From: Hydrangea macrophylla
Lineage: Eukaryota > Streptophyta > Magnoliopsida > Cornales > Hydrangeaceae
Assembly: GCA_033977485.1 (NCBI GenBank)
Contig: CM066991.1
Location: 127,243,999-127,307,998 of the forward strand
DNA: 64,000 nucleotides
Reading direction: 5' to 3'
Shown here: piece after piece, positions 33,387-44,801 of the stretch
Layout: each line of letters begins with the position of its first letter
Position numbering within the stretch: the stretch's first letter is position 1
Made by a program: the position numbers and the translations under genes
Notes under the pieces: generated by a model
Database searches by the model: none
What the model saw: only the letters and a program-made list of their open reading frames with translations
Told to the model about the DNA's origin: nothing

Positions 33387-34293
33387 CTAAAAGAGAGTTT
33401 TTTCCAAGAGAGAGAGCTGCCAGTTTAATACTAGTTTTTAGTGGAATATTTTTAGAGATTAATATGATCTTAGAAAAAGTTGTATTTGTTCTAATGAGTG
33501 GAATCTACTGACGACATAATTTTTTTCTTATTGAATTTGTATTAGGTATTTTTTTTTTTTTTTGACCTTTTTTCTTTTCCAAGGGACTATATAGAATGAG
33601 AGGATTTCTACTAATATACGCCCTTCAATTTCAAAGGATCCTCTTCCTCAAAAAAAAAAAAAATATATATATATATATATATATTCAAAGGGTCCAAACT
33701 AATGACTTTTCTGACCCTCTAGTTAATTAATATGACACTGTACTGAGCGTACTAGTCTTCCATTATCAGATGATCTAACACGAATTGGTTAAAAATGCAC
33801 AATCTCTTAAAGCACATTTGAATCCAAACATACCCTAAAGAAGGTGGTTCCAAACGAGAAAATTGAGCCTTTCCCCAAAAAAAAACAAAATTCGTGAAAA
33901 CAATACTGAGTCCATCATAATAATAGACTAATTTTATTCAACACGCCATCATAGTACAAGATTATCAAGCTTGCCCTATGGATGAATTTACTCAAAACAC
34001 CAAATTGGGACTACACACCACGCAGCGTAGTTTAGTATAGCCGGCCGCGGTTCTCAATGCTGCTTTTGCGTGCTGTCTAATACTAATTCGGAACTGCTTT
34101 ACATTTTAATTTTCTTTAGATTTGAAAAGCTACTTTTGTTTGAAATTGATGGTGCTAATACAATCCCATAAAGGATTGGAGATAAGCATGAATAACTCGG
34201 TTGAACCACGTCAATATCAATTATTCACTCCTCCTGATAGAGAGAAAACAAAGGATGTCACTTTCTCTCCCTCTCTTGTTTGATTAATGATTG
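32301..34293. other. AT-rich intergenic DNA
   Basis: GA run (about 33349-33379), TA run (33662-33683) and no supported gene. The frame at 33182-33511 is partly encoded by the GA run. Confidence 0.6.
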
Positions 34294-34388
34294 ATGCACA
34301 TAAAGATCTGGACCATTTATTTTGGTGGGTCTCATGTATGCAAGCACGGGCTCCACCAAAATGAATGGCACAGATCTTTATGTGCACA
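34294..34388. mobile_element. Small inverted-repeat MITE
   Basis: The arms ATGCACATAAAGATCTGGAC...TTTTGGTGGG and their imperfect complement pair over about 42 bp each, around a 12-bp loop. Confidence 0.6.
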
Positions 34389-34503
34389 TAGCATTATCCC
34401 TCTTGTTTTATAAAAGTTAAGTGAGGACTGCGGACAAAAGAGAAGGTTAATACGAATATATCTCTGAATATGTTACACTTATAAAGTCAAAAGTAACGAT
34501 TTG

Positions 34504-34660
34504 GACACAAACACTCCATAAACAAATTATACTAACACCACCAGTAGGAGACTGTCATGTGGCAAAGTTGTTTGTCACACAGGGGACAAAAGGTATCAAA
34601 TCTGCCACATGATAGTCTCTCACATGTATTAGTGTAATTTTTTTGTGGGGTGTTTGTACC
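34504..34660. mobile_element. Inverted-repeat MITE, about 157 bp
   Basis: The left arm (ACAAACACTCCATAAACAAA, then GAGACTGTCATGTGGCA) pairs with the right arm (complement with TACAAACACCCCACAAAAAA, then GAGACTATCATGTGGCA). Confidence 0.68.
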
Positions 34661-34833
34661 CTCTTGGTTTACTCCCGCCATGTGACCAACCGGCTAATTA
34701 TGCTTACTTGATTTCGATGCAATTTATGCAACATTTGATACGAGAATAGAAGAACTACAACCATGGGTAGACCAAGTGGGACGGGGTCTCAAAACAAGTC
34801 TGCTGAGTTCACGAAATTGAATTTCTCTAGAAC

Positions 34834-35022
34834 TAGTGGTGAAAACAGTTCAATTTGGTTCAATTTTTAGTCAAATCGATCGGTTTCAATTTGGTTCAAT
34901 TTTTAGTCAAATCGATCAGTTTCAATTTGGTTAGGTTCGATTTAGTGTATTTCGGTTCGATTCGATTATTATACTCTATGAAAATTTTAAAAGTCGATCC
35001 GATCAGTTTACTTACACCCCTA
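34834..35022. mobile_element. Small hAT-like element, 189 bp
   Basis: Starts TAGTGGTGAAAACAGTTC and ends, in reverse, TAGGGGTGTAAGTAAACTG. The flanks TCTAGAAC and TCTGGAGC agree at 6 of 8 positions. The interior has a 44-bp tandem duplication with TTCAATTTGG and TCAAATCGATC motifs. Boundaries are plausible, not certain. Confidence 0.5.
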
Positions 35023-36608
35023 TCTGGAGCCACCCAGGCAAACAAAAAAGCCTCGTGAAAAAACATGCAAGAGCGTAAATTTTGGTTATCTATCTCACAA
35101 GAGGTCTAATGCCTCGAGGTGAGAGAGGAGAGTGCAAATATTTTTTATTGTATTTTTATTTTTATATTATATATATATATATATTTTATATCCTTTTTCA
35201 ATGTTCTTTTTTCTCGGAAAATATCACTCCTACCTTCTATGATTGTTGACTATCATATCAAACATCCGAACAAGGACTCCACCTAAAGAATAAAATTCCC
35301 TCATCTTTTCTCAACCTTGTCATATTCATTGCATTATTTTTTTCATGAGAGTACTTGGGGTTGTTAAAGATAGCTCCGTAAAGGATGATCATATATCTAT
35401 ATAATCCCCATCAGACTTGCAATTCCTCCACTCCAAGGAAAAGTTAAAAAGGGGATATAATACTTTGAACCACACCAGCTGGAGATTCTCAATATGTGTG
35501 GGAATTTTTATTCAGGACATGCTAGAAGTGAAGTTCTACAAGCATACAATGAATATGAAAATGAAAAAGAAAAGAAGAAGAAAAATAATCCCCGCAGGAT
35601 GATGACAAAGAAATAGTTCAATTCAATACAAAGGGTGTAATGCTACACACACACACACACAAAACTATACAATAAAATGTGACCGCACAATTACCTTTTC
35701 ACAGATTCCTTCCTTTTCATTTTCCTCTTCCTCGATGAAAACAATGTTCACCTGCAGGGAAAAAAAAAAAAAAAACAATAGTAGATTTCAATATTGTACA
35801 AGACACCCTAACACAAGAACATGACTCATTACACTCATTAAGGTTGCTAATAAGATGGATCCAAATGCTTTCAAGTTTCTCTCATGGTAAGGTTCTCATC
35901 CAGAGTTTTCCTTGCCATTCAATGCATTTCAAGAAGTGCAAAAAAGGGTTCTCACCAGTGCAATAATTATTTTCTGCCATATAAACATAAATACATCTTT
36001 TGAAAGTAAATTTTCCCACAAGAGCAGTTAAACGAAAAATCTCCTTCCATCATTTAAGTCAATGATGTCTATTAAACCCTTCTAGCCCATAAACTGTGAA
36101 GTAAACCAGTAAATACAAGGAGTAGAAAGTCTTATCTCACGTTTTCGTTTCTAATAATCGTGGCACTTGCAGAACTTTCATCATAACCACAAGATTAAGT
36201 ATGTGTCCATGCATATGATAGTTGCAGCCAACTACTAGCGATTACCCCCCTTATCATGATCACCATCTCCTACAAGAAAGGACAATTAAACTAAATACAG
36301 TAGATATAAAAAAACAAACAAATATTATGATTATTTTTTGTGAGTAACTCATTTGTCATGAACATATAAGCAGAACCTCATGCAATAAAAACTGTACCTT
36401 GCTTGAGTAAATGGAGACAAGGATACCCATCAGATTCAACGTACAAATTAAAACTGAGTATGACAAGCAAAATTATGTAAAAGCAATTAATATGGCCAGT
36501 CAAATGTTTTCAGCTTATACCCACAAATTGGAACTGATAATAACAAGCAAAATAGTGTAAAACCATGTCCAATCATATGCATTAAAATTTAAAGCTTGAT
36601 AAACATAG
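35023..36608. other. Intergenic DNA with two exon-like segments
   Basis: AT-rich. Minus 35751-35695 is an open 19-codon stretch (VNIVFIEEEENEKEGICEK) between a CTGCAG acceptor and a GTAATT donor. Minus 36269-36235 has an acceptor TTGTAG followed by a short frame to TAG. Neither can be tied to a gene. Confidence 0.35.
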
Positions 36609-37530
36609 TGTAGGTAGCATTATCGCCAACCTACCCGCGGCTGACACGTATCGACTCACCATAGAAGGACATCTCATGAAGACCCCAATGGATAAGAACG
36701 GAACGATAGCCATACATTGGGGTGCCCCATGTAATCCACGACGCAAGACCTGTGTTACTCCATCACAACTTACTTTAGACTATCTTTGGTAGTACTCAGC
36801 TCAGATAGACCTCAATTGGGGCAGGTCTTGGTGTCCTACAACTATACCACGACATGGTAACTCTAGACCATGGTGCGGTAAAGTCTTCCTTTGTTTCATC
36901 GGGAACTCTCAAGTTATGTGGCTTCGCTGGCTTAAGAGCAGAGCTCACTTAGGAAGGTCGCGACGGTCTCTTCACCGATACACTTCCTAAGCCTTTCTAA
37001 AGGCCAGTGAGACTATCATAAAAAACTCTCAAGTATATCACGAGGACATTCCTTGTGTTGTCTCCGGACGACACGTGGCATTTGGTTACGCCTCAATAGG
37101 AATGAGCCACATATGCAGTGCTTATTCCTTGGCACGTGTCCCAATTGCTATAAATAAGAACAGTACCCTCATATGTGACAAATGAGATTCTGGGAATTCA
37201 GAGAGAATTTCAGACATTCCCTTAGAACCTGTGCATTTATGAGCTCATTGTGAATATTCCTTCACACACACTTGCTCGATCATCAACTGTGCAGACTTCT
37301 CTCGGAATATTCTCCCAGTCACTTGTTGTTTAGTTTGTCTCTCTTTACCTCTCTTCCACTTTTCCTCGAGATTTCCCCCTCTACTGTTGATTCCCAGATT
37401 ACTACTCTCTTACAAACTCTTCTATCTCATCCTATCCTACCACTCAGAAATCACTACCTGCACAGAGTTGGGCCATTCTTTAACCGCTTAATCTTTGGAG
37501 CAACTGGGTGACTTAATGTGGTATCAGAGG
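36609..37530 (+). mobile_element. LTR-like sequence followed by a tRNA-Met primer site
   Basis: From TGTAGGTAGCATT onward the DNA is GC-richer, with a TATA box (CTATAAATAAG near 37148) and a CT-rich leader. It ends beside TGGTATCAGAGG (37519-37530), the classic initiator-Met tRNA primer-binding site of plant LTR elements. This is a 5' LTR-type arrangement on the plus strand. No gag or pol follows (DNA to 37858 lacks a long frame), and the second LTR is not in the window, so it is a remnant. The right LTR border is uncertain. Confidence 0.6.
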
Positions 37531-37858
37531 TTCTTGAGGTCTAGAGTTCAAGCCTCCGTCACAATTTCTATTCTGCATCATGTTGCGGTCGGTTATCATT
37601 TCCACTAAGACGGAGTTCTTGAATGTTGGATCTCCGTGTGCGAGACAGAGTCACACGTGAGGGAGATCAAAGCTTGATATCTCTAAAACAGTAAAACTTG
37701 AGTTAGACCTATCTGTATACAAGCAATCTATAAAACATCCCCATCACTCATCACTGTTCTACCAATGTCACATCCGTTGCTAGACATCCATGACATCCAT
37801 TACCAGTGTGCACATCGTGGTTCCCATGGCTCAGGGCTGCGTGATAATAATACCAACC

Positions 37859-38347
37859 TGTAACGCCCCAATGGTCCACTAGCCCAACAACTTGACGGAC
37901 CTGCCAAATCGACACTTAAAATGCTTAAGCCCAAGTTGTGAGTAGTAATCACCCTGGTTCTATATATATCAGACTAACTTTTTATATTTATCCGATGTGG
38001 GATGGGATCTCACAATCTCCCCCACTTAAAGACGCGGCGTCCTCGTCGCGTAGGCCCAGATCTCCCCTTGGCTAGTCGATGTAGAAGTAGATCATTGGTG
38101 ACCACATAGTAGCCCATTATTAGCATGCACAAGGTATACTACCTCGGGACCTCTACCCCTCTCTGGAGCGCCTCTACTCCCCAACAACTTGGGTAGCCCC
38201 AAATGGTCTACTAGCCCAACAACTTGACGGGTCTGCCACATTGGTCCTTAAAATGCTTAAGCCCAAGTTGTTAGGAGTAGTCCCCTTAGTTTTATATATA
38301 TCATACTAACTTTTTATATTTATCCGATGTGGGACGGGATCTCACAC
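37859..38347 (+). repeat. Direct duplication of an LTR-like 150-bp segment
   Basis: 37861-38013 and 38194-38347 are about 85-90% alike by eye. They share GGTCCACTAGCCCAACAACT, CTTAAAATGCTTAAGCCCAA, CTTTTTATATTTATCCGATG and TGGGATCTCACA. The first copy starts TGTAACGCCCCAATGG, as some LTRs do. They look like two fragments of one LTR family. Confidence 0.65.
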
Positions 38348-38584
38348 AACCAATCTCCTACTTCGACAGGGATCATTGAGATAAATAAGACCTCAAAACC
38401 CCTCTGCCAGAGAAAAATTGTTGCCAAGGCACATTAAAAAGATATATCGAAACCAACCCAATTAATCTTCCAACTGATTTGAGATATGCCATTAAGAGGA
38501 ATCAAGACGAGAACAGTTCTTCTCTCTTTGAAAAATAAATTGTTCTACTTACATGAAAAGAAAAAACAAATAAAATAAAATAAA

Positions 38585-38623
<39 letters not shown>

Positions 38624-39566
38624 CTACCACAATTCTCTACTTCTCTCTTTGACTACTAGATCTATGTTGGTTGTTTAGGTTATTAACCACCCTAGGTCCC
38701 TAGCCCAGCAATTTTCGCGTTTTCAGCAGTTTCAGACTTTGAAGCAAGGGCGCCACTATGAGGCATGTTGGGTTTGTGAAGTCTAATCCACTCCGATACC
38801 GGCGGTTCAGAGGACGGGCCCTCCAAATTGCGCCGAATTTTATTTCGGCCCAAGGGTATTTTAGTAAATTTCAGTGAAACCCTAGTAGAATATATTTTCC
38901 CTTCTTTGTGCAGCCGCACTGTGTCGAGAGCTGCGTTTTGAGAGAAAAAAACTTGTAATCTTTTCTGTTCTTTGATTATAGTGAACTGGTGTGAGAGGTT
39001 GTGGACGTAGGCAATTTGGCCGAACCACAGGGTATATCTTGTGTCGTGGTTTCTTTGTTTTCTGTGTGCGATTGCATTGTACTATAGGTCACATTCACAA
39101 CACGGCAGAAGAAGATAGCTTCGAATATGAGCGATCCAAGATTTAAGAAAATATAAGATATCAAGCAAAAAAATACATAATGTTCTCAAAATGGATAATC
39201 CTCAGCTATACCTGATAAACATGGGCTTAAAATCAATTGATTACAAAACAATCTACAATTTGCACAGAAATTTTACACAGCCGTAGATAGAGCTGAACTA
39301 TATTATTAAAACACACACACACACAACAGCCTTATTAGACATGACAAACAAATCGCAGAGTATAGACGATCCTAACTTCTTCTCAACATTCAAATTGATA
39401 AACAATTGAAAACTTCACAATGAAAACGCCAAATCTATGTCATGTTGTAAATCCTATTAAGTTTGAATCATTTCACAGATCAGTTCTAACATAAAGCTCA
39501 AATCATCCAAATACAAAACACAAGACTAAACAGTTATATATGTTGAAAAGGGGAAACAACTACTAA
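38348..39566. other. Intergenic DNA 3' of the guanylate kinase gene
   Basis: Contains a GA microsatellite (about 38588-38620), a GC-richer repeat-like block (38690-39150) with an AAACCCTAGTAG stretch, a short CA run (39311-39325) and the presumed 3' UTR of the next gene. A plus-strand frame near 38390-38550 reads plausibly but has no recognisable family. Confidence 0.45.
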
Positions 39567-40481
39567 CTATATCACAGCACTCCTTTGCTGCACTTTAGCT
39601 TTCTCGGCATCAATTATCGACTCCACCAGTTTAACCGATCTCTCCAACTCTCCTTCCGCATTCACAACCACATAATCAAAATCCCTGAGATGCTTCACCT
39701 CCTCACGGGCCGTGGCAATTCTCACAAGAAGAGTCTCTTTGCTCTCTGTCTTCCTATCAATCAACCTCTTCACAAGCTTTGATTCACTCTCCGCCACAAG
39801 AAATATAAAAACCGCAGAATTCCTAAGAATTCTTCTCAATGTAGCTGCCCCTTGTATATCCACTCTCAAAACAATGTCATACCCTTTTGCCATATACTCT
39901 CGAATTTGCTGCTTTGGTATACCCTTATAGTCCCCATATACTAATGCATATTCTAACAGCTCATCTCTATCTACCATTGATAAAAACTGTTCTTTAGATA
40001 CAAAAAAATAGTCTTTACCGTCCACTTCGCCGGAACGAATCGGCCGGCTCGTCGCGGTGACGACGAAATGAATGCCCTCTCGAACCTCTCTCAAACGTTT
40101 GATCACTGCGTCTTTTCCAACCCCACTTGGACCACTGATGACTATGATCAAAGGGTTAGGGTTTGGAGCCAATGGCTCGGAACTGAAAATCGAACCCAGA
40201 GAAGCTTCAAGTGCTCGATACAATTCGGCCCTGTCGGCGGTGTCGACGGGAGGGATTGGGACCGCCGGTGGTCTCTGAGCATTATCCATTTTGGAATTTG
40301 ACGAAACGAACCGTTGGGCCACTGAATTGGGTCTTCTGTGAAGTCTTGATTTGAAGCTAATTGAGTTCAGAAATTGAGGTTCCGACGTGAAAACAGTATA
40401 TGGGTTTGCAAAATTTCTATGGAGAAACAAAGGGTTAAACTCAAATCGGGTGAGAGAGGTACAGAACCTACGAAACAGCAT
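39567..40481 (-). CDS. GK3: Guanylate kinase, chloroplast/mitochondrial type
   Basis: Single-exon 304-aa protein that phosphorylates GMP (or dGMP) to GDP using ATP. Residues 1-64 are Arg/Ser/Phe-rich with few acids, an organelle-targeting presequence. The kinase domain (about 110-296) has the P-loop GPSGVGKD (117-124), the GMP-binding stretch [17 protein letters not shown] (144-160) and [12 protein letters not shown] (201-212). [10 protein letters not shown] rather than GPSGVGKGTL and the overall wording match from memory the plant organellar isoform (Arabidopsis GK3, rice V2), needed for chloroplast biogenesis. Met65 could start a shorter form without the presequence. TA repeat (40486-40506) in the leader. 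No lesion. Confidence 0.95.
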   Translation of the reverse strand: MLFRRFCTSLTRFEFNPLFLHRNFANPYTVFTSEPQFLNSISFKSRLHRRPNSVAQRFVSSNSKMDNAQRPPAVPIPPVDTADRAELYRALEASLGSIFSSEPLAPNPNPLIIVISGPSGVGKDAVIKRLREVREGIHFVVTATSRPIRSGEVDGKDYFFVSKEQFLSMVDRDELLEYALVYGDYKGIPKQQIREYMAKGYDIVLRVDIQGAATLRRILRNSAVFIFLVAESESKLVKRLIDRKTESKETLLVRIATAREEVKHLRDFDYVVVNAEGELERSVKLVESIIDAEKAKVQQRSAVI

Positions 40482-40928
40482 CGAGTTATATATATATATA
40501 TATATTTTTCCAGCGATAAGAATCTCTCGAGAAACTGAATTCGAACAATAAGAATTCGGTTACTAGATATTACGCAAACACTTAGGATTCGATGCACATT
40601 TGAATTTTGGTATCAAGAACAAGTAGTAGAGAATTTGCCGCGAATTTTAGATATTTTTTGTATTGATATTGATTTTAGGTCTAGGGTTTGTCATCCGGAT
40701 TCTGCTGCCTTTGCTAGTGAATCTTGGGCTTTGGTTGGGGGAGGGGGACCGAATGGACCAAAAGTAATGAGCCAGTAAGTGGGCCTGTAATAGCCCAAAT
40801 GTAAACCAGGCCCACTTCTTTTTTGACAATTAGGCCCAAACTCAGTCTCAAAACATGTAGAAGTATCAAATATTCAAATCCAGCTTAACTGCTTAACTAA
40901 TCTTTTCTCATAAAAAAGAGAGTAATAT
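40482..40928. other. 5' flank of the guanylate kinase gene
   Basis: Leader and promoter DNA with a TA run. No motif beyond this is assigned. Minus-strand frames here (40367-40597 and 40647-40829) are not supported as genes. Confidence 0.5.
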
Positions 40929-41084
40929 TTGGGACACAACCTTCATACAATTTTCATACAACCTCCCCAAAAGATGTGTCTATCTCTCTCCTGTGATGTC
41001 ACTAGACCCCACAGTGACACAGGAAAGAGATAGACACATCTTTTAGGAAGGTTGTATGAAAGTTGTATGAAGGTTGTGTCCCAA
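40929..41084. mobile_element. Inverted-repeat MITE, sibling of 15859-16012
   Basis: The ends TTGGGACACAACCTTCATAC and, in reverse, TTGGGACACAACCTTCATAC are identical over 20 bp. The inner arms pair with GATAGACACATC on both sides. The target duplication is not clear. Confidence 0.8.
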
Positions 41085-41362
41085 GTATTACCCTAAAAAA
41101 GAATGTCAAGTACTTGGAGTCTCGCACTTAGTATGGGTATAATCGGTCGGTTTTGGACTCCAAATCTACACCGATCCGAACATCTCAGTGTGCTCATCAC
41201 AACAATCGATTTCGATTGTGCAAGGTGGTGGTCGGTGTTACATTGACCGTGTAATTGGCGGTTAGTGGCAGTCGATTTTCGAAAATACATAAATCCAACA
41301 AAAATGTAACAAAAACCTTCAAATCTTCAAAAATCTAACAAAAATCTTCAATACTTCACACA
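41085..41362. other. Short noncoding spacer
   Basis: Includes CGGTCGGTTTTGGACTCC and related CGGT-rich motifs that recall subterminal hAT sequence, but no element ends were paired. Confidence 0.4.
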
Positions 41363-41988
41363 TGATAGGCATGAAAATATCGGGTCAAAGTTAAACGGCC
41401 ACCTCAGCAAGGAGATGCCAGGTCATCCGTCGAGGGCGCCCGCCATTCAGCCATCCCGAGTCGTCTAGCCAAGACCGCCCGGTATGGACCCACAGCTCAG
41501 GAGTACAGTACGGGTTCATCGACCAATAGATGCGGCCCGGGCGCGTCTCATGAGTTGCTCCACAAGATTCCAAACGGTTTTCTATCCCAACTAAAAGATT
41601 AAGGGAAAGTGCATATTGTTTCCTAATCCACTTAGGAAACCCCCATGATTTGTGTTAATTAATTGTAAATAGATTGAGCTTCCTAATCAGCTTGCTTACC
41701 TTGTACGGCGGTCTCTTACACCTATAAAAGAGACCACTCACCCCCACTATAGGGGATCACATTCTTATTCCACAGAGTAGCAATACATAACACTCATGCA
41801 TATATACCCGGCCGGTTTCTGGTAGTACCGCCCTCCTTGTTGGTTCACCAAGGGCCGCCAGTGATCTATTAGTGAAAGTGCTCCGACGCACCTGTGGATG
41901 TAGGCCTCTTAACTAACAGGGTCGAACCACATACAAACCTTCTTGTCTTCATCTTCTTGTTCTTTCCTACCAATTTTTGGCATCATCA
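41363..41988 (+). mobile_element. Solo LTR, 626 bp
   Basis: Starts TGATAGGCATG and ends GGCATCATCA, with a 5-bp duplication ACACA on both sides (41358-41362 and 41989-41993). A TATA-like CTATAAAAGAGACC near 41722 with a downstream transcribed-type region supports the plus orientation. No internal element remains. Confidence 0.78.
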
Positions 41989-42226
41989 ACACAAATCAAC
42001 AGATCTACCGATCAGATCTACAAAAGGGGTGAGAAAGAGAGAGAATGATGGCTACCTTGGAAGTAGAGCCTTCATCGGTGTCGTGATGGTGAACCAGGCG
42101 AAGGTACCTTGGAAGTAGAGCCTTCATCGACATCGCAGAGCCTACGTCCATATCGGTCATCCATGGTTTTGACTTTTCGTCCATAGAGAGAAAGCTTTGT
42201 CTATGGTGTTCATCCGTCACTTAGGG

Positions 42227-42271
<45 letters not shown>

Positions 42272-42527
42272 AAGAGAAAGAGATGGAAATATGTGCAGAC
42301 GTTGAGACTTGAGAGTGAAAGATAGGCTTAGAGAGAGAAAGAGAAAGTGTCGAGAGAGAAAGGGATGTACAAAATAAGGGTAACGTAACTGGGTGTGGCT
42401 GTTATGGGTTCCTTCTTTTCTCTCAAAGATGTGTAAAATTGTAAATGGGGGCTAGGGTTAGCAATTTTTGAGAAACTTAGTTTATATAATATATACAATA
42501 TATATATATATATAAGTTGTGTCTTTT
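41989..42527. repeat. Noncoding DNA with GA array and small duplication
   Basis: A 25-bp stretch (TACCTTGGAAGTAGAGCCTT and following bases) is repeated at about 42053 and 42106. A GA array spans about 42229-42268. Frames here come from repeats. Confidence 0.6.
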
Positions 42528-44671
42528 TGTCTCAACGCATCCTGCTACGAGCGGAAATAGGACACGTAGCACGCCACCAAGGCTTATCCAATTCAATTAA
42601 AGTAAATAGCAGCGGAATACATAAGTAAAATCTATGAAATTCAGAGTTATAAAAAAAATTTGCGCATTTGAAAACACTTAAAGAAATACCCCTTTCGGAA
42701 CTAGCAATCTAGTCGACTGATCAGAGGTCCGGTTGACTAGAAGTGCAAGATATAGAGAGTCTAAAATCTCAACAGTTGTCCAGTCGACTGTGTCGGGGAC
42801 CCAGTCGATTATGGCATCCAAAACCCAGTCGACTAGTACTTGTCAGTCGAGTGTGTCGAGGACCCAGTCGACTGGTTTTACAAATTCTAGGGCAGTAGCG
42901 TTCATCTACCACCAATTGACAACACACCCCCTCATATCTGATTTGTGTCTCCCAAGCCTATGCCAAATCAACATCTCATTAAATGCCTATACCTACCTTA
43001 AGCAGACAGGTCACTTAGAGAAGGCCAACTCAGCGTTCTCCAACTGTCTCACAACCCCTCACTACTCTTTCTATAAGTACCAACTTCATTCTACACATTC
43101 AAAGACAAGGGTCCAACTCAACTAAACCCAACATAGACTCACAACAATATAGCTAAGAGACTCTTGCTCTCACCATTGCCCTTGACTCCCTAAGTCACTG
43201 ATAGTTACTTCACCCTCACTCTCAAGCCTTTGGGTCTTATCAATCCTTAGCCCATCTCCCAACATCACCCTGGTCACCTTATAATACCACTTACCAACAC
43301 CAACCGGGTCCTACCCCTCATTAGCCACCACTCCCTCGCCTAAACGTCGGTCTGCTACTGCTTTCTCTCTTTCTCTCTCATTTAGGGCTACCTTGTTTCT
43401 CACCCGAGCCATATTTTCTTCGAATCCCATTTATTCTATTACATTTTTACATAATATTATTTTACCACACTTCTGCATTATTTTATCATATTTTATCTGT
43501 TGTTCCACATGTACTAACCTGCTTACGTGTTATATCCATCCTATCTCTCATTCATATCACACTAGAACCTACCACACTAAGCATTCTGCATAATTCAAGC
43601 TAAGGTCATCCCAACTCATTACAACATGGTCCTCATTATATTACAATGCATTCAACCCATAAATACAAAAAGTTTATTACCGATTACAAAACTACTAATC
43701 CATTCTGAGGTTCCAAGTTAAAAACATTACATAATTCTAGTTCATTACATCTCTTATTACAACTTTTGAAATGGAAACAAAAACATATACAAGAGCGATC
43801 CCGTTGTCCCATCGGCCTCACTCTTCGTGTTTCTTCTTTCATCTCTTCTTTATCACTTATAATGGAGTAAAGCTCCACTGCTCAACTATATGCTGAGTGC
43901 ATAATTCTAAATATATGCTTATATGACAATTCATGCTTTAAAACATCGAAACACAACAAATAGTCTCTAAGGAGAGAGTTACGCATTCATCTGGTAATGG
44001 AATATGAAATTGATGCCGTGGAAGACCTTCTCTCAACCACTCATCCAAGTGTCCTGGCAGGGCATTCTCCCAAACCATACACTGTGTCCTGGCAGGGCCT
44101 TCTCCCAAACCATGAACTGTTGTCGTCGCTACAAAACCTTAAACATCAAGGAGCTTACCCCCGGATGAAGTTGTACCAATCCCCCCTTTGACCCACATAG
44201 ACACATATCATGCTCATATAATCACCTATACGTGCTTTTCTAGCATATTTGCGTGCATAAATAACGGGCCTAATTAATACATGAATTTCGCCCGGATCCA
44301 AAGTATCTAGTTGGATATTTAAAACATGTAAATTTCTTATAAAACACAGATCTAGAATTCATACCTCGTGCTAAAACTCTATAACTTTGAATGAAGTACT
44401 AGGGGACCGATTAAACGTCGAATTTCTGATTTCGAAAGATTCCTACAAGTATACATGTGTTTTCCCCAAAATTCTAGAATTAGTATTTTCGTAAAAGTTG
44501 GTCAAACATGGCCTAACAGATATCAAAACGTAAATCTTACATTAAAGAGTTCAAATATGAAGTTTGGAGAAATAGTGACGATCGAAAGGTCGTCGGTTAG
44601 CGTCATGAAGCTCGTGAGAATAAATCTTCTTTTTCTCTCTCTTTCTCCAAGATATTTGTTTTGGAAAGTTT
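42528..44671 (-). mobile_element. Truncated copy of the 2-kb LTR family (inverted)
   Basis: Starting TGTCTCAACGCATCC, the sequence is the diverged complement of the solo LTR at 61033-63196. Shared blocks include GGAAATAGGACACG, GCACGCCACCAAGGCT, a CAGTCGACTG cluster (42710-42875), ATACCTCGTGC and the ATATTT..TTTTGGAAAGTTT stretch where it breaks off. The 5' quarter of the LTR is missing. Proline/Thr-rich frames in 42733-43600 are not supported as genes. Confidence 0.68.
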
Positions 44672-44801
44672 TGTCACGCCCCGACGTAGCATAATACAGG
44701 AAAGCATTTAATTTCCTTTATGGACTTGTAGGTCGTGACAAGTGAGTATGACCACTTGTCCCTGCAACAAATAACTTAACAATATTTCTAAAGGAAAAAA
44801 T

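Noticed and set aside
38390..38550. 50-codon plus-strand frame with ordinary-looking residues
   Set aside because: No recognisable motif, no start codon, lies among repeats; chance cannot be excluded.
39585..40301. Plus-strand frames opposite the guanylate kinase gene
   Set aside because: Shadows of a gene with clear kinase motifs.
42733..43600. Thr/Ser/His-rich plus-strand frames
   Set aside because: They lie inside a truncated LTR and have no homologue in the sister LTR.
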